DNA of 46,690 bases. Source: Pseudolabrys sp. (GTDB lineage: Bacteria; Pseudomonadota; Alphaproteobacteria; Rhizobiales; Xanthobacteraceae). The DNA is taken from contig JALHRB010000028.1 of NCBI GenBank assembly GCA_022841665.1, positions 1 to 46,690 on the forward strand, written 5' to 3'. The notes below the pieces were generated by a model that did not search any database, was not told where the DNA came from, and was given only the letters and a program-made list of their open reading frames with translations. Of this stretch, positions 39,448 to 46,690 are shown one piece after another. How positions within the stretch are numbered: the stretch's first letter is position 1; each line of letters starts with the position of its first letter. The position numbers and the translations under genes were made by a program.

Positions 39448-40350
39448 CTATAAATTGCGGGAGGTGCTTTCGTCGGCTGGCGAATTCCACTCGGATAGGG
39501 TGGCGCCTACAGCCGAAAGATACTCGTCTGGCCTTTGCGCGCTCTTGCGTTGTTTTGGTACCCAGATCGCTGCGTAGCCGTCGCCATAAGGCTCTACCTC
39601 GTTACTGAGGAATAGCGCGCCGACATAGGCAGAAATAATTGCGTCAAGCGCATCCTCATAAGGTTTGAGTTCGCTTAGATGGCGCATTTCCTCCGGCCGG
39701 GGCGGCTTGAAACAATCCATCGATATCCACCGCATGAGATTATTTTCGATGCTCGTCCATTCGGTGAGCAACCTAGCTATTCTCTCTTTCTTCTTCGAAG
39801 CTAATTCCGGCCAATAACGTGCGCTTCGCGAAACCTTATATGGCGGCCGTACGTCGAGATTCAGAAGGCGAACCAGGGCGGCTAACGGATAGACCTCAAT
39901 CAGCGCGGGCTTTGCTCGCCGATTTTCCGTAGTTGCAAGCAAGAATCCAGCATCGGTGAAGCTTTTCGCAAGTTGATATCCAAACTCTCCCGGCCGCCCG
40001 GGGGTGGGGCTATGTGCGCTCGCCCAAGCGCCCGCAAACGCCTTTGAGATATCCTGATCGGCTGCTCGGCGCCCAGAGATGCGTGTCCGAGCGATCGGCA
40101 TGTCAATCGCGACAACGTCTATTGGAGCGTTTCCAATAGTCACAGCGGCTTGTAGTAGGGCGGTCACGTCAGGGAGACCGCCTGCAGGCGCTCGCCAATC
40201 AATAGGTTTGCCTTTTGAGCGGTCGATAAAGCTCGCATAGGACGGGGCGCACGCAACAATGCGTCGGGATGTCCCAGCATATTCCAGGAGAGCGACACCG
40301 CTTGATCCCGTCGCGGTCCACGCTGCGTCGATACCGAGGATTAATCCCAT
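39448..40350 (-). CDS. DUF429 domain protein
   Basis: 300 residues. DUF429 has an RNase H-like fold: GLILGIDAAWTATGSSGVAL opens with the first strand and Asp, VVAIDMPIA is the second acidic strand, and YEDALDAIISAYVGALFLS near the end holds the third acidic pair, so the acidic set is intact. Biochemical role is unknown. Base composition and codon use are AT-richer than all neighbours, suggesting lateral arrival. It sits between the petABC terminator and mtnP, convergent with the former. Confidence 0.85.
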   Translation of the reverse strand: MGLILGIDAAWTATGSSGVALLEYAGTSRRIVACAPSYASFIDRSKGKPIDWRAPAGGLPDVTALLQAAVTIGNAPIDVVAIDMPIARTRISGRRAADQDISKAFAGAWASAHSPTPGRPGEFGYQLAKSFTDAGFLLATTENRRAKPALIEVYPLAALVRLLNLDVRPPYKVSRSARYWPELASKKKERIARLLTEWTSIENNLMRWISMDCFKPPRPEEMRHLSELKPYEDALDAIISAYVGALFLSNEVEPYGDGYAAIWVPKQRKSAQRPDEYLSAVGATLSEWNSPADESTSRNL

Positions 40351-40453
40351 AAATTCAGTTTACCCGAAAAAGTTGTATGTGTCTCTTAGGGTGCGAACTA
40401 GGTTATGAAATAGAACGAGATCAATAGCTCCAGTAGTTATTCTAAAGGACCCC

Positions 40454-41332
40454 ATGACCAAATCCGTTCTCGGCATCATCGGCGGCTCGGGCATCTATGA
40501 CCTGCCGGGCCTTTCGAACGTGCGCGAGGAGCGCATCCAGAGCCCCTGGGGCGAGCCCTCCGGGGCGCTGCGCATCGGCGAGATCGAGGGTCTGCCGGTC
40601 GTGTTCCTGCCGCGCCACGACAAGGGCCACCGGCTGTCGCCCTCCGACATCAACTACCGGGCCAACATCGACGTCCTCAAACGCGCCGGCGTCACCGACC
40701 TGGTGTCGCTGTCGGCCTGCGGCTCGTTCAAGGAGGAGTTGCCGCCCGGCACCTTCGTGCTGATCGACCAGTTCGTCGACCGCACCTACAAGCGCGACAA
40801 CTCGTTCTTCGGCAAAGGCTGCGTCGCGCACGTGTCGATGGCGCACCCGGTGTCGCCGCGGCTCAAGCTGCGCATCGACGAGGCCTCCGGCGAGGAGGGC
40901 ATCCCGGTGGTGCGTGGCGGCACCTATGTCTGCATCGAGGGCCCGCAGTTCTCCACTTACGCCGAGAGCATCACCTACAAGACGCTCGGCTATTCGGTGA
41001 TCGGCATGACCAACATGCCGGAGGCCAAGCTCGCCCGCGAGGCGGAGATTTGTTACGCCACCGTCGCCATGGTCACCGACTTCGACTGCTGGCATCCCGA
41101 GCACGACGCCGTAACCGTACAGCAGATCATCCACGTGCTGATGGACAACGCCGAGCGCGCCAAGCGCCTGGTGGCGCGGCTGGCGAAAGATTTCCCGCGC
41201 GAGCACGAGCCGTGTCCCATCGGCTCCGACCGCGCGCTCGACACCGCGCTGATCACCCATCCCGACGCGCGCGATCCCGTCCTGCTGGCGAAGCTCGACG
41301 CGGTGGCGGGCAGGGTGCTGGGCGGGCGCTAA
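40454..41332 (+). CDS. mtnP: S-methyl-5'-thioadenosine phosphorylase
   Basis: 292 residues. Converts methylthioadenosine and phosphate to adenine and methylthioribose-1-phosphate. Phosphorylase family 2 marks: GIIGGSGIYDLPG, FLPRHDKGHRLSPSDINYRA (phosphate site), LSACGSFKEELPPG, GGTYVCIEGPQFSTYAES and VIGMTNMPEAKLAREAEIC. AAAGGA precedes the ATG. Followed by apt on the same strand, which converts the released adenine to AMP. Confidence 0.96.
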   Translation: MTKSVLGIIGGSGIYDLPGLSNVREERIQSPWGEPSGALRIGEIEGLPVVFLPRHDKGHRLSPSDINYRANIDVLKRAGVTDLVSLSACGSFKEELPPGTFVLIDQFVDRTYKRDNSFFGKGCVAHVSMAHPVSPRLKLRIDEASGEEGIPVVRGGTYVCIEGPQFSTYAESITYKTLGYSVIGMTNMPEAKLAREAEICYATVAMVTDFDCWHPEHDAVTVQQIIHVLMDNAERAKRLVARLAKDFPREHEPCPIGSDRALDTALITHPDARDPVLLAKLDAVAGRVLGGR

Positions 41333-41359
41333 GGCGTGGCGCAGCCGCATAGTCTTGTG

Positions 41360-41456
41360 TCATCATCCGCGAAGGCGGATGATCCGGTAATCTCAGGCGT
41401 TTGTGATTTCCCCCGAAACTGCGGCGTACTGGATGCCCGCCTGCGCGGGCATGACA
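41360..41456. repeat. REP doublet between mtnP and apt
   Basis: TCATCATCCGCGAAGGCGGA to the left (with GATGATCC completing the arm) and GGATGCCCGCCTGCGCGGGC with ATGAC to the right, in opposite orientation. Same general form as 12625-12738 and 13658-13747. It may be transcribed within the mtnP-apt message. Confidence 0.8.
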
Positions 41457-41481
41457 GGCGCGACGTGAAGAGACCAGCCGT

Positions 41482-42030
41482 ATGAACACCGCGAGCCTCG
41501 ACAACGACCTGCGCGACGCGATCCGTTCGATCCCGGACTATCCCAAGGCCGGCATCGTCTTCCGCGACATCACGACGTTGCTCGGCAACGCGCGCGCTTT
41601 CCGCCGCGCGGTCGACGAGCTGGTGCAACCCTGGGCCGGCGGCAAGATCGACAAGGTCGCCGGCATCGAGGCGCGCGGCTTCATCCTCGGCGGCGCGGTG
41701 GCGCACCAGGTGTCGGCCGGCTTCGTGCCGATCCGCAAGAAGGGCAAGCTGCCGCACAAGACTGTGAGCGTGGCCTATGCGCTGGAATACGGCGAGGACA
41801 TCGTCGAGATGCACGCCGACGCGCTGGTGCAGGGCGAGCGCGTGGTGCTGGTCGACGACCTCATCGCCACCGGCGGCACGGCGGAAGCCGCGGTGAAGCT
41901 CCTGCGCCAGCTCGGCGCCGAGGTGCTGGCCGCCTGCTTCGTCATCGACCTGCCCGACTTGGGCGGCGCCGAGCGCCTGCGCAAGCTCGGCGTGCCGGTG
42001 CGCACGCTGATCGGCTTCGAGGGGCATTAG
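41482..42030 (+). CDS. apt: Adenine phosphoribosyltransferase
   Basis: 182 residues. Joins adenine and PRPP to AMP. The type I PRTase motif is [17 protein letters not shown], with the N-terminal [20 protein letters not shown] and [15 protein letters not shown] typical of APRT. GAAGAGA precedes the ATG. Together with mtnP upstream it forms the methylthioadenosine-adenine salvage pair. Confidence 0.96.
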   Translation: MNTASLDNDLRDAIRSIPDYPKAGIVFRDITTLLGNARAFRRAVDELVQPWAGGKIDKVAGIEARGFILGGAVAHQVSAGFVPIRKKGKLPHKTVSVAYALEYGEDIVEMHADALVQGERVVLVDDLIATGGTAEAAVKLLRQLGAEVLAACFVIDLPDLGGAERLRKLGVPVRTLIGFEGH

Positions 42031-42035
42031 GGTCT

Positions 42036-42191
42036 TCCCTCGCCCCGCTTGCGGGGAGAGGGTGGCGAGCGGCTTTAGCCACGAGCCGGGTGAGGGGGCG
42101 CTAAATTACCGCTCAGACTCGCCCGCCGCCCCCTCACCCGACTTCCTCGCTATTGCTCGGAAGTCGACCTCTCCCCGCGAGCGGGGAGAGG
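42036..42191. repeat. Composite repeat, CCTCTCCCCGC family
   Basis: Left CCCTCGCCCCGC/GCGGGGAGAGGG hairpin, GGGTGAGGGG and CCCCTCACCC inside, right ACCTCTCCCCGCGAGCGGGG then AGAGGT. It fills the gap between convergent apt and the M48 protease gene, like 34195-34384 between DM13 and hemF. Confidence 0.82.
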
Positions 42192-42200
42192 TGAAGGGCG

Positions 42201-43334
42201 CTACCGCTTCCCCCACGGCCCGCGCCAGCGCCGCGGCGCCGCCGGCGGCTCCTCCGGCAAAAACGGCTTGCCGCCCTCGGGCGCGGGATCGGCCCACGGC
42301 CCGCCGGCCGCGTTCTCGATCGCCGCCTGGTCGGCCGGCGCTGCCACCGCCAGCGGCCCGGGATCGTGGCCGCCGGCATATTGCGTCAACGCCTGCACCC
42401 GCGCGTCGATCGAGGGGTGGGTGGCGAAGATGTCGGCGAAGCCCTGGCGCGGATTGTCCACGCACATCTCCATCACCGCCGAGTTGGCGGCGGCGAGCTC
42501 GCCACGGTTCTCGATCTTGCGCAACGCCGCGATCATGGCGTCCGGGTTCTTGGTCAGCTCCACCGCGCCGGCGTCGGCGAGGAATTCGCGCCGGCGCGAG
42601 AGCGCAAAGCGGATGACGATCGACAGCAGCCAGGCCACCACGATCAGCGCGACGGCGATGAGGATGGCGATGCCGGCGCCGCCGCCCTTCTTGTCGCCGC
42701 TGCCGGACGAGCGCGAGCCGCGGTAGAACGCCCTCTGGAAGAACAGCCGGAACACCATCTCGCCGAAGAACGAGATCACGCCGGCGATCACCACCGCGAT
42801 CACCATCATGCGCACGTCGCCGTTGCGGATGTGGGTGAGCTCGTGCCCGAGCACGGCTTCCATTTCGGCGTCGTTGAGCGCCCCGATCAGCCCGCGCGTC
42901 ACCGTGATGGAATACTGCTTCTCGTTTAAGCCCGTCGCGAAGGCGTTGAGCGCCGCGTCCTCGGCGATCTTGAGCTTGGGCATCGGGATGCCGCGCGAGA
43001 TGCAGAGGTTCTCCAGCAGATTGTAAAGCCGCGGTTCCTCCTGCCGGGTGACGTCGTGCCCGCCAGTCACCGCGTCGATCATCTTCTGGTGAAACTTGTA
43101 GGCGATCAGCACCCACAGGATCGTGCCGGCGGTGGCAAAGGGCGCCGCCTTGATGAAATCGTAGGCCGCCGCGCGCAGCAGAAAATCGAGCGGCGCGTCG
43201 CCGTAGATCGTCACCTCCGCCACCAGCGCGCCGGCATAGACCAGCACGTAGACCAGGATGAACAGCCCGATCAGCAGCGCGATCGAGCGCCGCCGGTTGG
43301 CCTGGATGTGGGTGTAGAGACCGTAGGCGGACAT
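42201..43334 (-). CDS. M48-family membrane zinc metalloprotease (HtpX-like)
   Basis: 377 residues. Two N-terminal helices (about 17-40 and 62-80), catalytic HELTH zinc motif in AVLGHELTHIRNGDVR, two further helices, and the third ligand region RRREFLADAGAVEL. A proline-rich tail of about 50 residues (from ADQAAIENAAGG) is disordered. It degrades membrane or misfolded proteins at the cytoplasmic face. The LemA gene upstream on the same strand is its usual partner, here separated by a 117-base repeat. Confidence 0.94.
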   Translation of the reverse strand: MSAYGLYTHIQANRRRSIALLIGLFILVYVLVYAGALVAEVTIYGDAPLDFLLRAAAYDFIKAAPFATAGTILWVLIAYKFHQKMIDAVTGGHDVTRQEEPRLYNLLENLCISRGIPMPKLKIAEDAALNAFATGLNEKQYSITVTRGLIGALNDAEMEAVLGHELTHIRNGDVRMMVIAVVIAGVISFFGEMVFRLFFQRAFYRGSRSSGSGDKKGGGAGIAILIAVALIVVAWLLSIVIRFALSRRREFLADAGAVELTKNPDAMIAALRKIENRGELAAANSAVMEMCVDNPRQGFADIFATHPSIDARVQALTQYAGGHDPGPLAVAAPADQAAIENAAGGPWADPAPEGGKPFLPEEPPAAPRRWRGPWGKR

Positions 43335-43347
43335 TTCACTTCCACTT

Positions 43348-43464
43348 GTCCCGGACGCGGCGCAGCGCGTTTGCGGTGCGCCGCAGATCCGGGACCGTTA
43401 TGGAAACGGTACTTGGCGATCCCGGGTCTGCAGCGCATCACTTCGTGCTGCGCTGCGTCCGGGA
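43348..43464. repeat. Long imperfect inverted repeat, TCCCGGACGCGGCGCAGC family
   Basis: GTCCCGGACGCGGCGCAGCG at the left pairs with CGCTGCGTCCGGGA at the right; GCAGATCCGGGACCG and CGATCCCGGGTCTGCAG pair inside, as do CCGTT and AACGG. Second member of the family at 21957-22100. It lies between lemA and the M48 gene. Confidence 0.8.
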
Positions 43465-43473
43465 AACGCGGGG

Positions 43474-44037
43474 CTAAAACTTCACGCTCGGCGCCTGGTC
43501 GAGCTGCGCCCGCTGCTCGCCGAGGTCGAAGAACTGCTGCTGATGGAAGCCGAAGGTGCTGGCGAACAGCGCGGCCGGGAACTGCTGGATGCCGGTGTTG
43601 TATTCCTGCACCGCGTTGTTGAAGAAGCGCCGCGCCGCGGCCAGCTTGTTCTCGATGTCGGCGAGCTCGGACTGGAGCTGCTGGAAGTTCGTGTTGGCCT
43701 TGAGGTCCGGATAGGACTCGGCGAGCGCGAACAATTGTCGCAGGGCGCCGGTCAGCATGTTCTCGGCCGCCACCTTCTGCTCGACGCCGGGCGCCGCCAT
43801 GGCGGCGTTGCGCGCTTTCACCACCGCCTCCAGGGTTCCGCGCTCATGCGTGGCGTAACCCTTTACGGTCTCGACCAGATTGGGGATCAGGTCGTGGCGC
43901 TGCTTGAGCTGGACGTCGACGTCGGCGAAGGACTGGTTCACCCGCTGCCGCATGGCGACCAGCCGGTTGTAGATGCTGATCGCCCAGACAATGAGCACGA
44001 CGACGAGGCCGAGGACGACCCAGGCGGTGGTGGACAT
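43474..44037 (-). CDS. lemA: LemA family protein
   Basis: 187 residues: one N-terminal transmembrane helix (about 5-22), then the long helical LemA domain with YNRLVAMRQRVNQSFADVDV, QLKQRHDLIPNLVETVKGYA and LQSELADIENKLAAARRFFN, YNTGIQQFPAALFA. Function is not settled; LemA usually accompanies M48 proteases, as here. Start at ATG 44035-44037. Confidence 0.95.
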   Translation of the reverse strand: MSTTAWVVLGLVVVLIVWAISIYNRLVAMRQRVNQSFADVDVQLKQRHDLIPNLVETVKGYATHERGTLEAVVKARNAAMAAPGVEQKVAAENMLTGALRQLFALAESYPDLKANTNFQQLQSELADIENKLAAARRFFNNAVQEYNTGIQQFPAALFASTFGFHQQQFFDLGEQRAQLDQAPSVKF

Positions 44038-44395
44038 GGACGGACTCCCAAAATCGCGACGGAACCGAGCCTAACCCAGATTGGCGACGCCCCGCTAACG
44101 GCGTCAGGCTCTATCGTGTGGACGCCCGCCCGCTGACGCTTAAGCCGTTGGCAAGAAAAGAAAAAAGGTCCCGAACCGAAGCTCGGGACCTTTTCGCCAG
44201 ACGGCTATTCGGGGGGTAAGGGGGGAGCCGCCCGACTGAAACATACGGGCGAATAACGCGGGGGTAGGGGGTTCGTTCCCGGCGGGTCCGCAGAAATCCG
44301 AATTATTTTTAGCCGTGCGGTCCCCGGCTTATCCGGGTTGTTTCCCCGGTCCAGGACCGGCAAGGTGGCCGCCGCAAGGGTTCGGGGGGCGTCGC
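44038..44395. other. Divergent intergenic region with a central terminator
   Basis: 358 bases between lemA and the desaturase gene. Apart from the two promoters expected, it contains a bidirectional terminator hairpin at 44163-44194, which fits neither gene. The right half is G-rich (GGGGGGTAAGGGGGGAG, 44214-44230). No protein gene is supported. A small RNA on either strand is possible. Confidence 0.5.
44163..44194. terminator. Bidirectional terminator hairpin between divergent genes
   Basis: Twelve-bp perfect stem AAAAGGTCCCGA (44163-44174) and TCGGGACCTTTT (44183-44194), eight-base loop. On the minus strand the stem is followed by TTTTTTCTTTTCTT, on the plus strand by TTTT within the arm. 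Neither flanking gene runs towards it. Confidence 0.85.
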
Positions 44396-45358
44396 ATGCC
44401 GTCGCGTATGTCTGCAGCGGCGGCCAAGGCCGGCCGCTTGCCGCTGCCTGCCGGCGTCAAGCCCTATCGCGTGGCCAAGGGCCACCTGATGGTCATCGTG
44501 GTGGTCCACCTCCTGGCCTTGCTCGCCTTCGTCCCCTGGTTTTTCAGCTGGGCCGGTGTCGTGGCCTGCTTCGCCGGGCTCTATGTCTTCGGCGTGCTCG
44601 GCATCAACGTCTGTTACCACCGCCTGCTGACGCACCGCGGCTTCACCTGCCCGAAATGGTTCGAATATTTCCTCGCCGTGCTCGGCTGCTGCAACGTGCA
44701 GGACAGCCCCCTGCGCTGGGTGGCGGCGCATCGCCAGCATCATCAGCACGCCGACGAGGAACGCGACCCGCACAGTCCGCTGGTCAATTTTCTGTGGGGC
44801 CACATGGGCTGGCTGCTGGTGAAGAACGGCGAGCTGTGGCGCAAGGGCAATAGCGAACGCTTCGCCCGGGACCTGCTGCGCGATCCGTTCTACGTCACGC
44901 TCGACCGCTACCAGTACGCGCCGATCCTGGCGACCTGGATTTTATTCTTCGCCGGCGGCCTCGCAGCGGGGCTGATCGGCGGCGGCACGCTTGCCGACGC
45001 CCTGCAGTTCGGCGCCAGCCTGCTGGTCTGGGGCGTCTTCGTGCGCATCGTGCTGGTGTGGCACGTCACCTGGTCGGTGAACTCGCTGACGCACATGTGG
45101 GGCTACCGCCTCTACAACACCAACGACGACAGCCGGAACAATGTTCTGGTGGGCTTGGCGGCGTTCGGCGAGGGCTGGCACAACAACCATCACGCCGATC
45201 CAACATCGGCCAGGCACGGCCACAAGTGGTGGGAGATCGATCTCACTTATGTGACGATTGCCGTGCTCGCCCGGCTCGGCCTTGCGCGCAACGTCATGCT
45301 GCCAAACCCGCGCATCCTTGCGCTGCGCGCGGCGCAGCCGGCGGCGGCAAAAAACTGA
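44396..45358 (+). CDS. Fatty acid (acyl-CoA/acyl-lipid delta-9) desaturase
   Basis: 320 residues. Four helices in two hairpins and the three histidine boxes of membrane di-iron desaturases: YHRLLTHRGF, HRQHHQHADEERDPHSP and GWHNNHHADPTSARHGHKWW. It puts a double bond in acyl chains at the membrane, for fluidity control. The ATG at 44396 follows GGGGGG; ATG 44408 is an alternative, and the longer frame from 44315 is unlikely. No operon partner on the same strand. Confidence 0.93.
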   Translation: MPSRMSAAAAKAGRLPLPAGVKPYRVAKGHLMVIVVVHLLALLAFVPWFFSWAGVVACFAGLYVFGVLGINVCYHRLLTHRGFTCPKWFEYFLAVLGCCNVQDSPLRWVAAHRQHHQHADEERDPHSPLVNFLWGHMGWLLVKNGELWRKGNSERFARDLLRDPFYVTLDRYQYAPILATWILFFAGGLAAGLIGGGTLADALQFGASLLVWGVFVRIVLVWHVTWSVNSLTHMWGYRLYNTNDDSRNNVLVGLAAFGEGWHNNHHADPTSARHGHKWWEIDLTYVTIAVLARLGLARNVMLPNPRILALRAAQPAAAKN

Positions 45359-45368
45359 CGGCAATGGC

Positions 45369-45494
45369 CGTAGGGTGGGCAAAGGCGCGCTGTGGCGCGC
45401 CGTGCCCACCAACGGCGTCTGCAAATTGACGTCCGCAAATTGTCGAGATGTGGTTGGTGGGCTCGGCGGCTATGCCGCCTTAGCCCACCCTACG
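45369..45494. repeat. REPIN-like element with perfect 12-bp ends
   Basis: 126 bases bounded by CGTAGGGTGGGC and GCCCACCCTACG. Inside are two hairpins, GGTGGGC...GCGCGCTGTGGCGCGCC...GCCCACC at the left and GGTGGGC...GGCGGCTATGCCGCC...GCCCACC at the right. It separates the convergent desaturase and smc genes. No transposase of its own. Confidence 0.85.
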
Positions 45495-45502
45495 ACGCTA
45501 GC

Positions 45503-46690
45503 TCAGCCCGCTTCCCTGAACCGCACCGCGGCTTCCAGGTCCACCGACACCAGTTGCGACACGCCGCGCTCGGCCATGGTCACGCCGTAGAGCCGGTTCA
45601 TCCGCGCCATGGTGATCGGATTGTGCGTGATGATCACGAAGCGCGTGTCGGTCGAGGCGATCATCTCGTCGAGCAGGTCGCAGAAGCGCTCCACGTTGTG
45701 GTCGTCGAGCGGCGCGTCCACCTCGTCCAGCACGCAGATCGGCGCCGGATTGGTGAGGAACACGGCAAAGATCAGCGCCATCGCGGTGAGCGCCTGCTCG
45801 CCGCCCGACAACAGCGACAGCGTCGCCGGCTTCTTGCCCGGGGGCTTGGCGAGGATTTCCAGGCCCGCTTCCAGCGGGTCTTCGCTCTCGATCAGCTGAA
45901 GCTCGGCGGTGCCGCCGCCGAACAGCTGCGTGAACAGATGCTGGAAGTGCTTGTTCACCTGCTCGAACGACGCCAGCAGCCGCTCGCGCGCCTCGCGGTT
46001 GAGGCTCTGGATGCCCTGGCGCAGCTTGCCGATCGCCTGCACCAGGTCGTCGCGCTCGGTGGTGAGCTTGGTGTGCTGCGCCTCGACTTCCTGCAATTCC
46101 TCGTCGGCGCGCAAATTGACCGCGCCGAGGCGCTCGCGCTCGCGGCGCAGCCGCTCCAAGGTGGCCTCGGTCTCGGTCAGGTCGGGCAGGGCGGCATTCG
46201 GCTCGATCTCGGCCAGCGCGGCGACGGCGGCCGGCTCGACCTCGAGCATGTCGTGGATCTCGCGCGCGATGTCGGTCAGGCGCCGCTTGGCGCCTTCGAA
46301 GCGCTCCTCGGCGCGCGCCAGTTCCTCGCGCGCGTGGCTGGCGGCCTCGAGCGCGGCGCGGGCGTCGCGGTCGGCGGCGGCGAGCGCGTTCTCGGCTTCC
46401 TGCAGGCGGTCGGCGCAGGCGCGCCGGTCGGCTTCCGCGAGCTGCACCTCGCTGATCAGCGCCTCGCGCTTCTCGGCGAAGACCTGCGGCGCGTTTTCGA
46501 GTTCGGCGCGCGCGCTTTGCGCTTCCGCGATGCGCTGCTCCAAAGTGGCGATCTGGTTGCGGGCGCCGTCGCGGCGCTGCTCGGCGCCGCTGCGGTCGGC
46601 GGCAAGCGCCGTCAGGCGGCGGTCGGCGAGTTCCGCCTCGCGCACGATCGCCTGCTGCTCGGCGCGCACCTCGGCAAGCGCGGCGCGCTT
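45503..46690 (-). CDS. smc: Chromosome segregation ATPase SMC, C-terminal part (cut by window end)
   Basis: About 395 visible residues; the frame has no stop up to the last base, so the N-terminus lies outside. The visible part contains the end of the coiled coil (heptad-rich Ala/Glu/Arg sequence), a hinge-distal stretch with [20 protein letters not shown], and the C-terminal ATPase head: the signature [19 protein letters not shown] and Walker [23 protein letters not shown] with ScpAB compacts and separates chromosomes. Confidence 0.96.
   Translation of the reverse strand, partial: KRAALAEVRAEQQAIVREAELADRRLTALAADRSGAEQRRDGARNQIATLEQRIAEAQSARAELENAPQVFAEKREALISEVQLAEADRRACADRLQEAENALAAADRDARAALEAASHAREELARAEERFEGAKRRLTDIAREIHDMLEVEPAAVAALAEIEPNAALPDLTETEATLERLRRERERLGAVNLRADEELQEVEAQHTKLTTERDDLVQAIGKLRQGIQSLNREARERLLASFEQVNKHFQHLFTQLFGGGTAELQLIESEDPLEAGLEILAKPPGKKPATLSLLSGGEQALTAMALIFAVFLTNPAPICVLDEVDAPLDDHNVERFCDLLDEMIASTDTRFVIITHNPITMARMNRLYGVTMAERGVSQLVSVDLEAAVRFREAG

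Noticed and set aside
1-46690. CRISPR array or prophage
   Set aside because: No regularly spaced direct repeats, and no phage structural or integrase genes were seen on either strand.

Overview
The window is about 46.7 kb of GC-rich bacterial chromosome. Gene content points to an alphaproteobacterium of the order Hyphomicrobiales (Rhizobiales), in the Xanthobacteraceae/Bradyrhizobiaceae neighbourhood. Clues are an mbfA-type iron exporter behind a perfect Irr-type iron control element, the MoxR-DUF58-DUF4159 operon, DUF1285/DUF6111 proteins, and many intergenic palindromic repeats of the kind common in that group. Cytochrome b and c1 are separate genes, unlike the fused fbcH of Bradyrhizobium japonicum, so a close relative of that species is less likely. 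Genus cannot be fixed from the sequence alone.

Layout. 1-7.9 kb: 3' part of an acyl-CoA ligase, gentisate 1,2-dioxygenase, a cupin-TetR operon with interlocked operators, a TAXI-type TRAP transporter, and an alpha/beta-hydrolase lacking its nucleophile; together this looks like aromatic or organic acid uptake and catabolism. 8.2-10 kb: an AT-richer gene for a GT-C-like membrane glycosyltransferase. 10-12.6 kb: a divergent pair of an isopropylmalate-dehydrogenase-family enzyme and a hydroxypyruvate-isomerase-like enzyme, then a membrane-anchored hypothetical. 12.7-16.1 kb: metallophosphoesterase, mbfA with Irr box, NUDIX hydrolase, Crp/Fnr regulator. 16.1-19.1 kb: yefM-yoeB, then an intact IS1595-family element (16680-19069) with 22-bp inverted repeats, a 10-bp flanking direct repeat and a HEPN-motif passenger gene. 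19.1-21.9 kb: a Met/His-rich exported protein, a SHOCT-domain protein behind a perfect Crp/Fnr box at -41.5, a glutathionyl-hydroquinone reductase and a GNAT enzyme.

22-29.8 kb (minus strand): MoxR ATPase, DUF58, BatA/DUF4159 and a second large membrane protein form one operon, split by a PIN-toxin/antitoxin module at 24171-24948. 30-36.4 kb: DUF1285, CoA pyrophosphatase, DUF6111, CCA-adding enzyme, small hypothetical, DM13 protein, hemF, brnTA and trmL. 36.6-39.4 kb: the cytochrome bc1 operon petABC with a terminator. 39.4-45.4 kb: an AT-richer DUF429 gene, mtnP and apt (methylthioadenosine/adenine salvage), a LemA-M48 protease pair, and an acyl desaturase. The window ends inside smc.

Most promising for follow-up: the IS1595 element with its HEPN passenger and divergently overlapping small ORF; the toxin-antitoxin module wedged into the MoxR operon, whose antitoxin looks like a fusion; the Crp/Fnr box and the IS insertion into a similar dyad; the interlocked TetR operators; and two terminators with no matching gene, which may mark unannotated small RNAs. 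No CRISPR array, rRNA, tRNA or prophage was seen.
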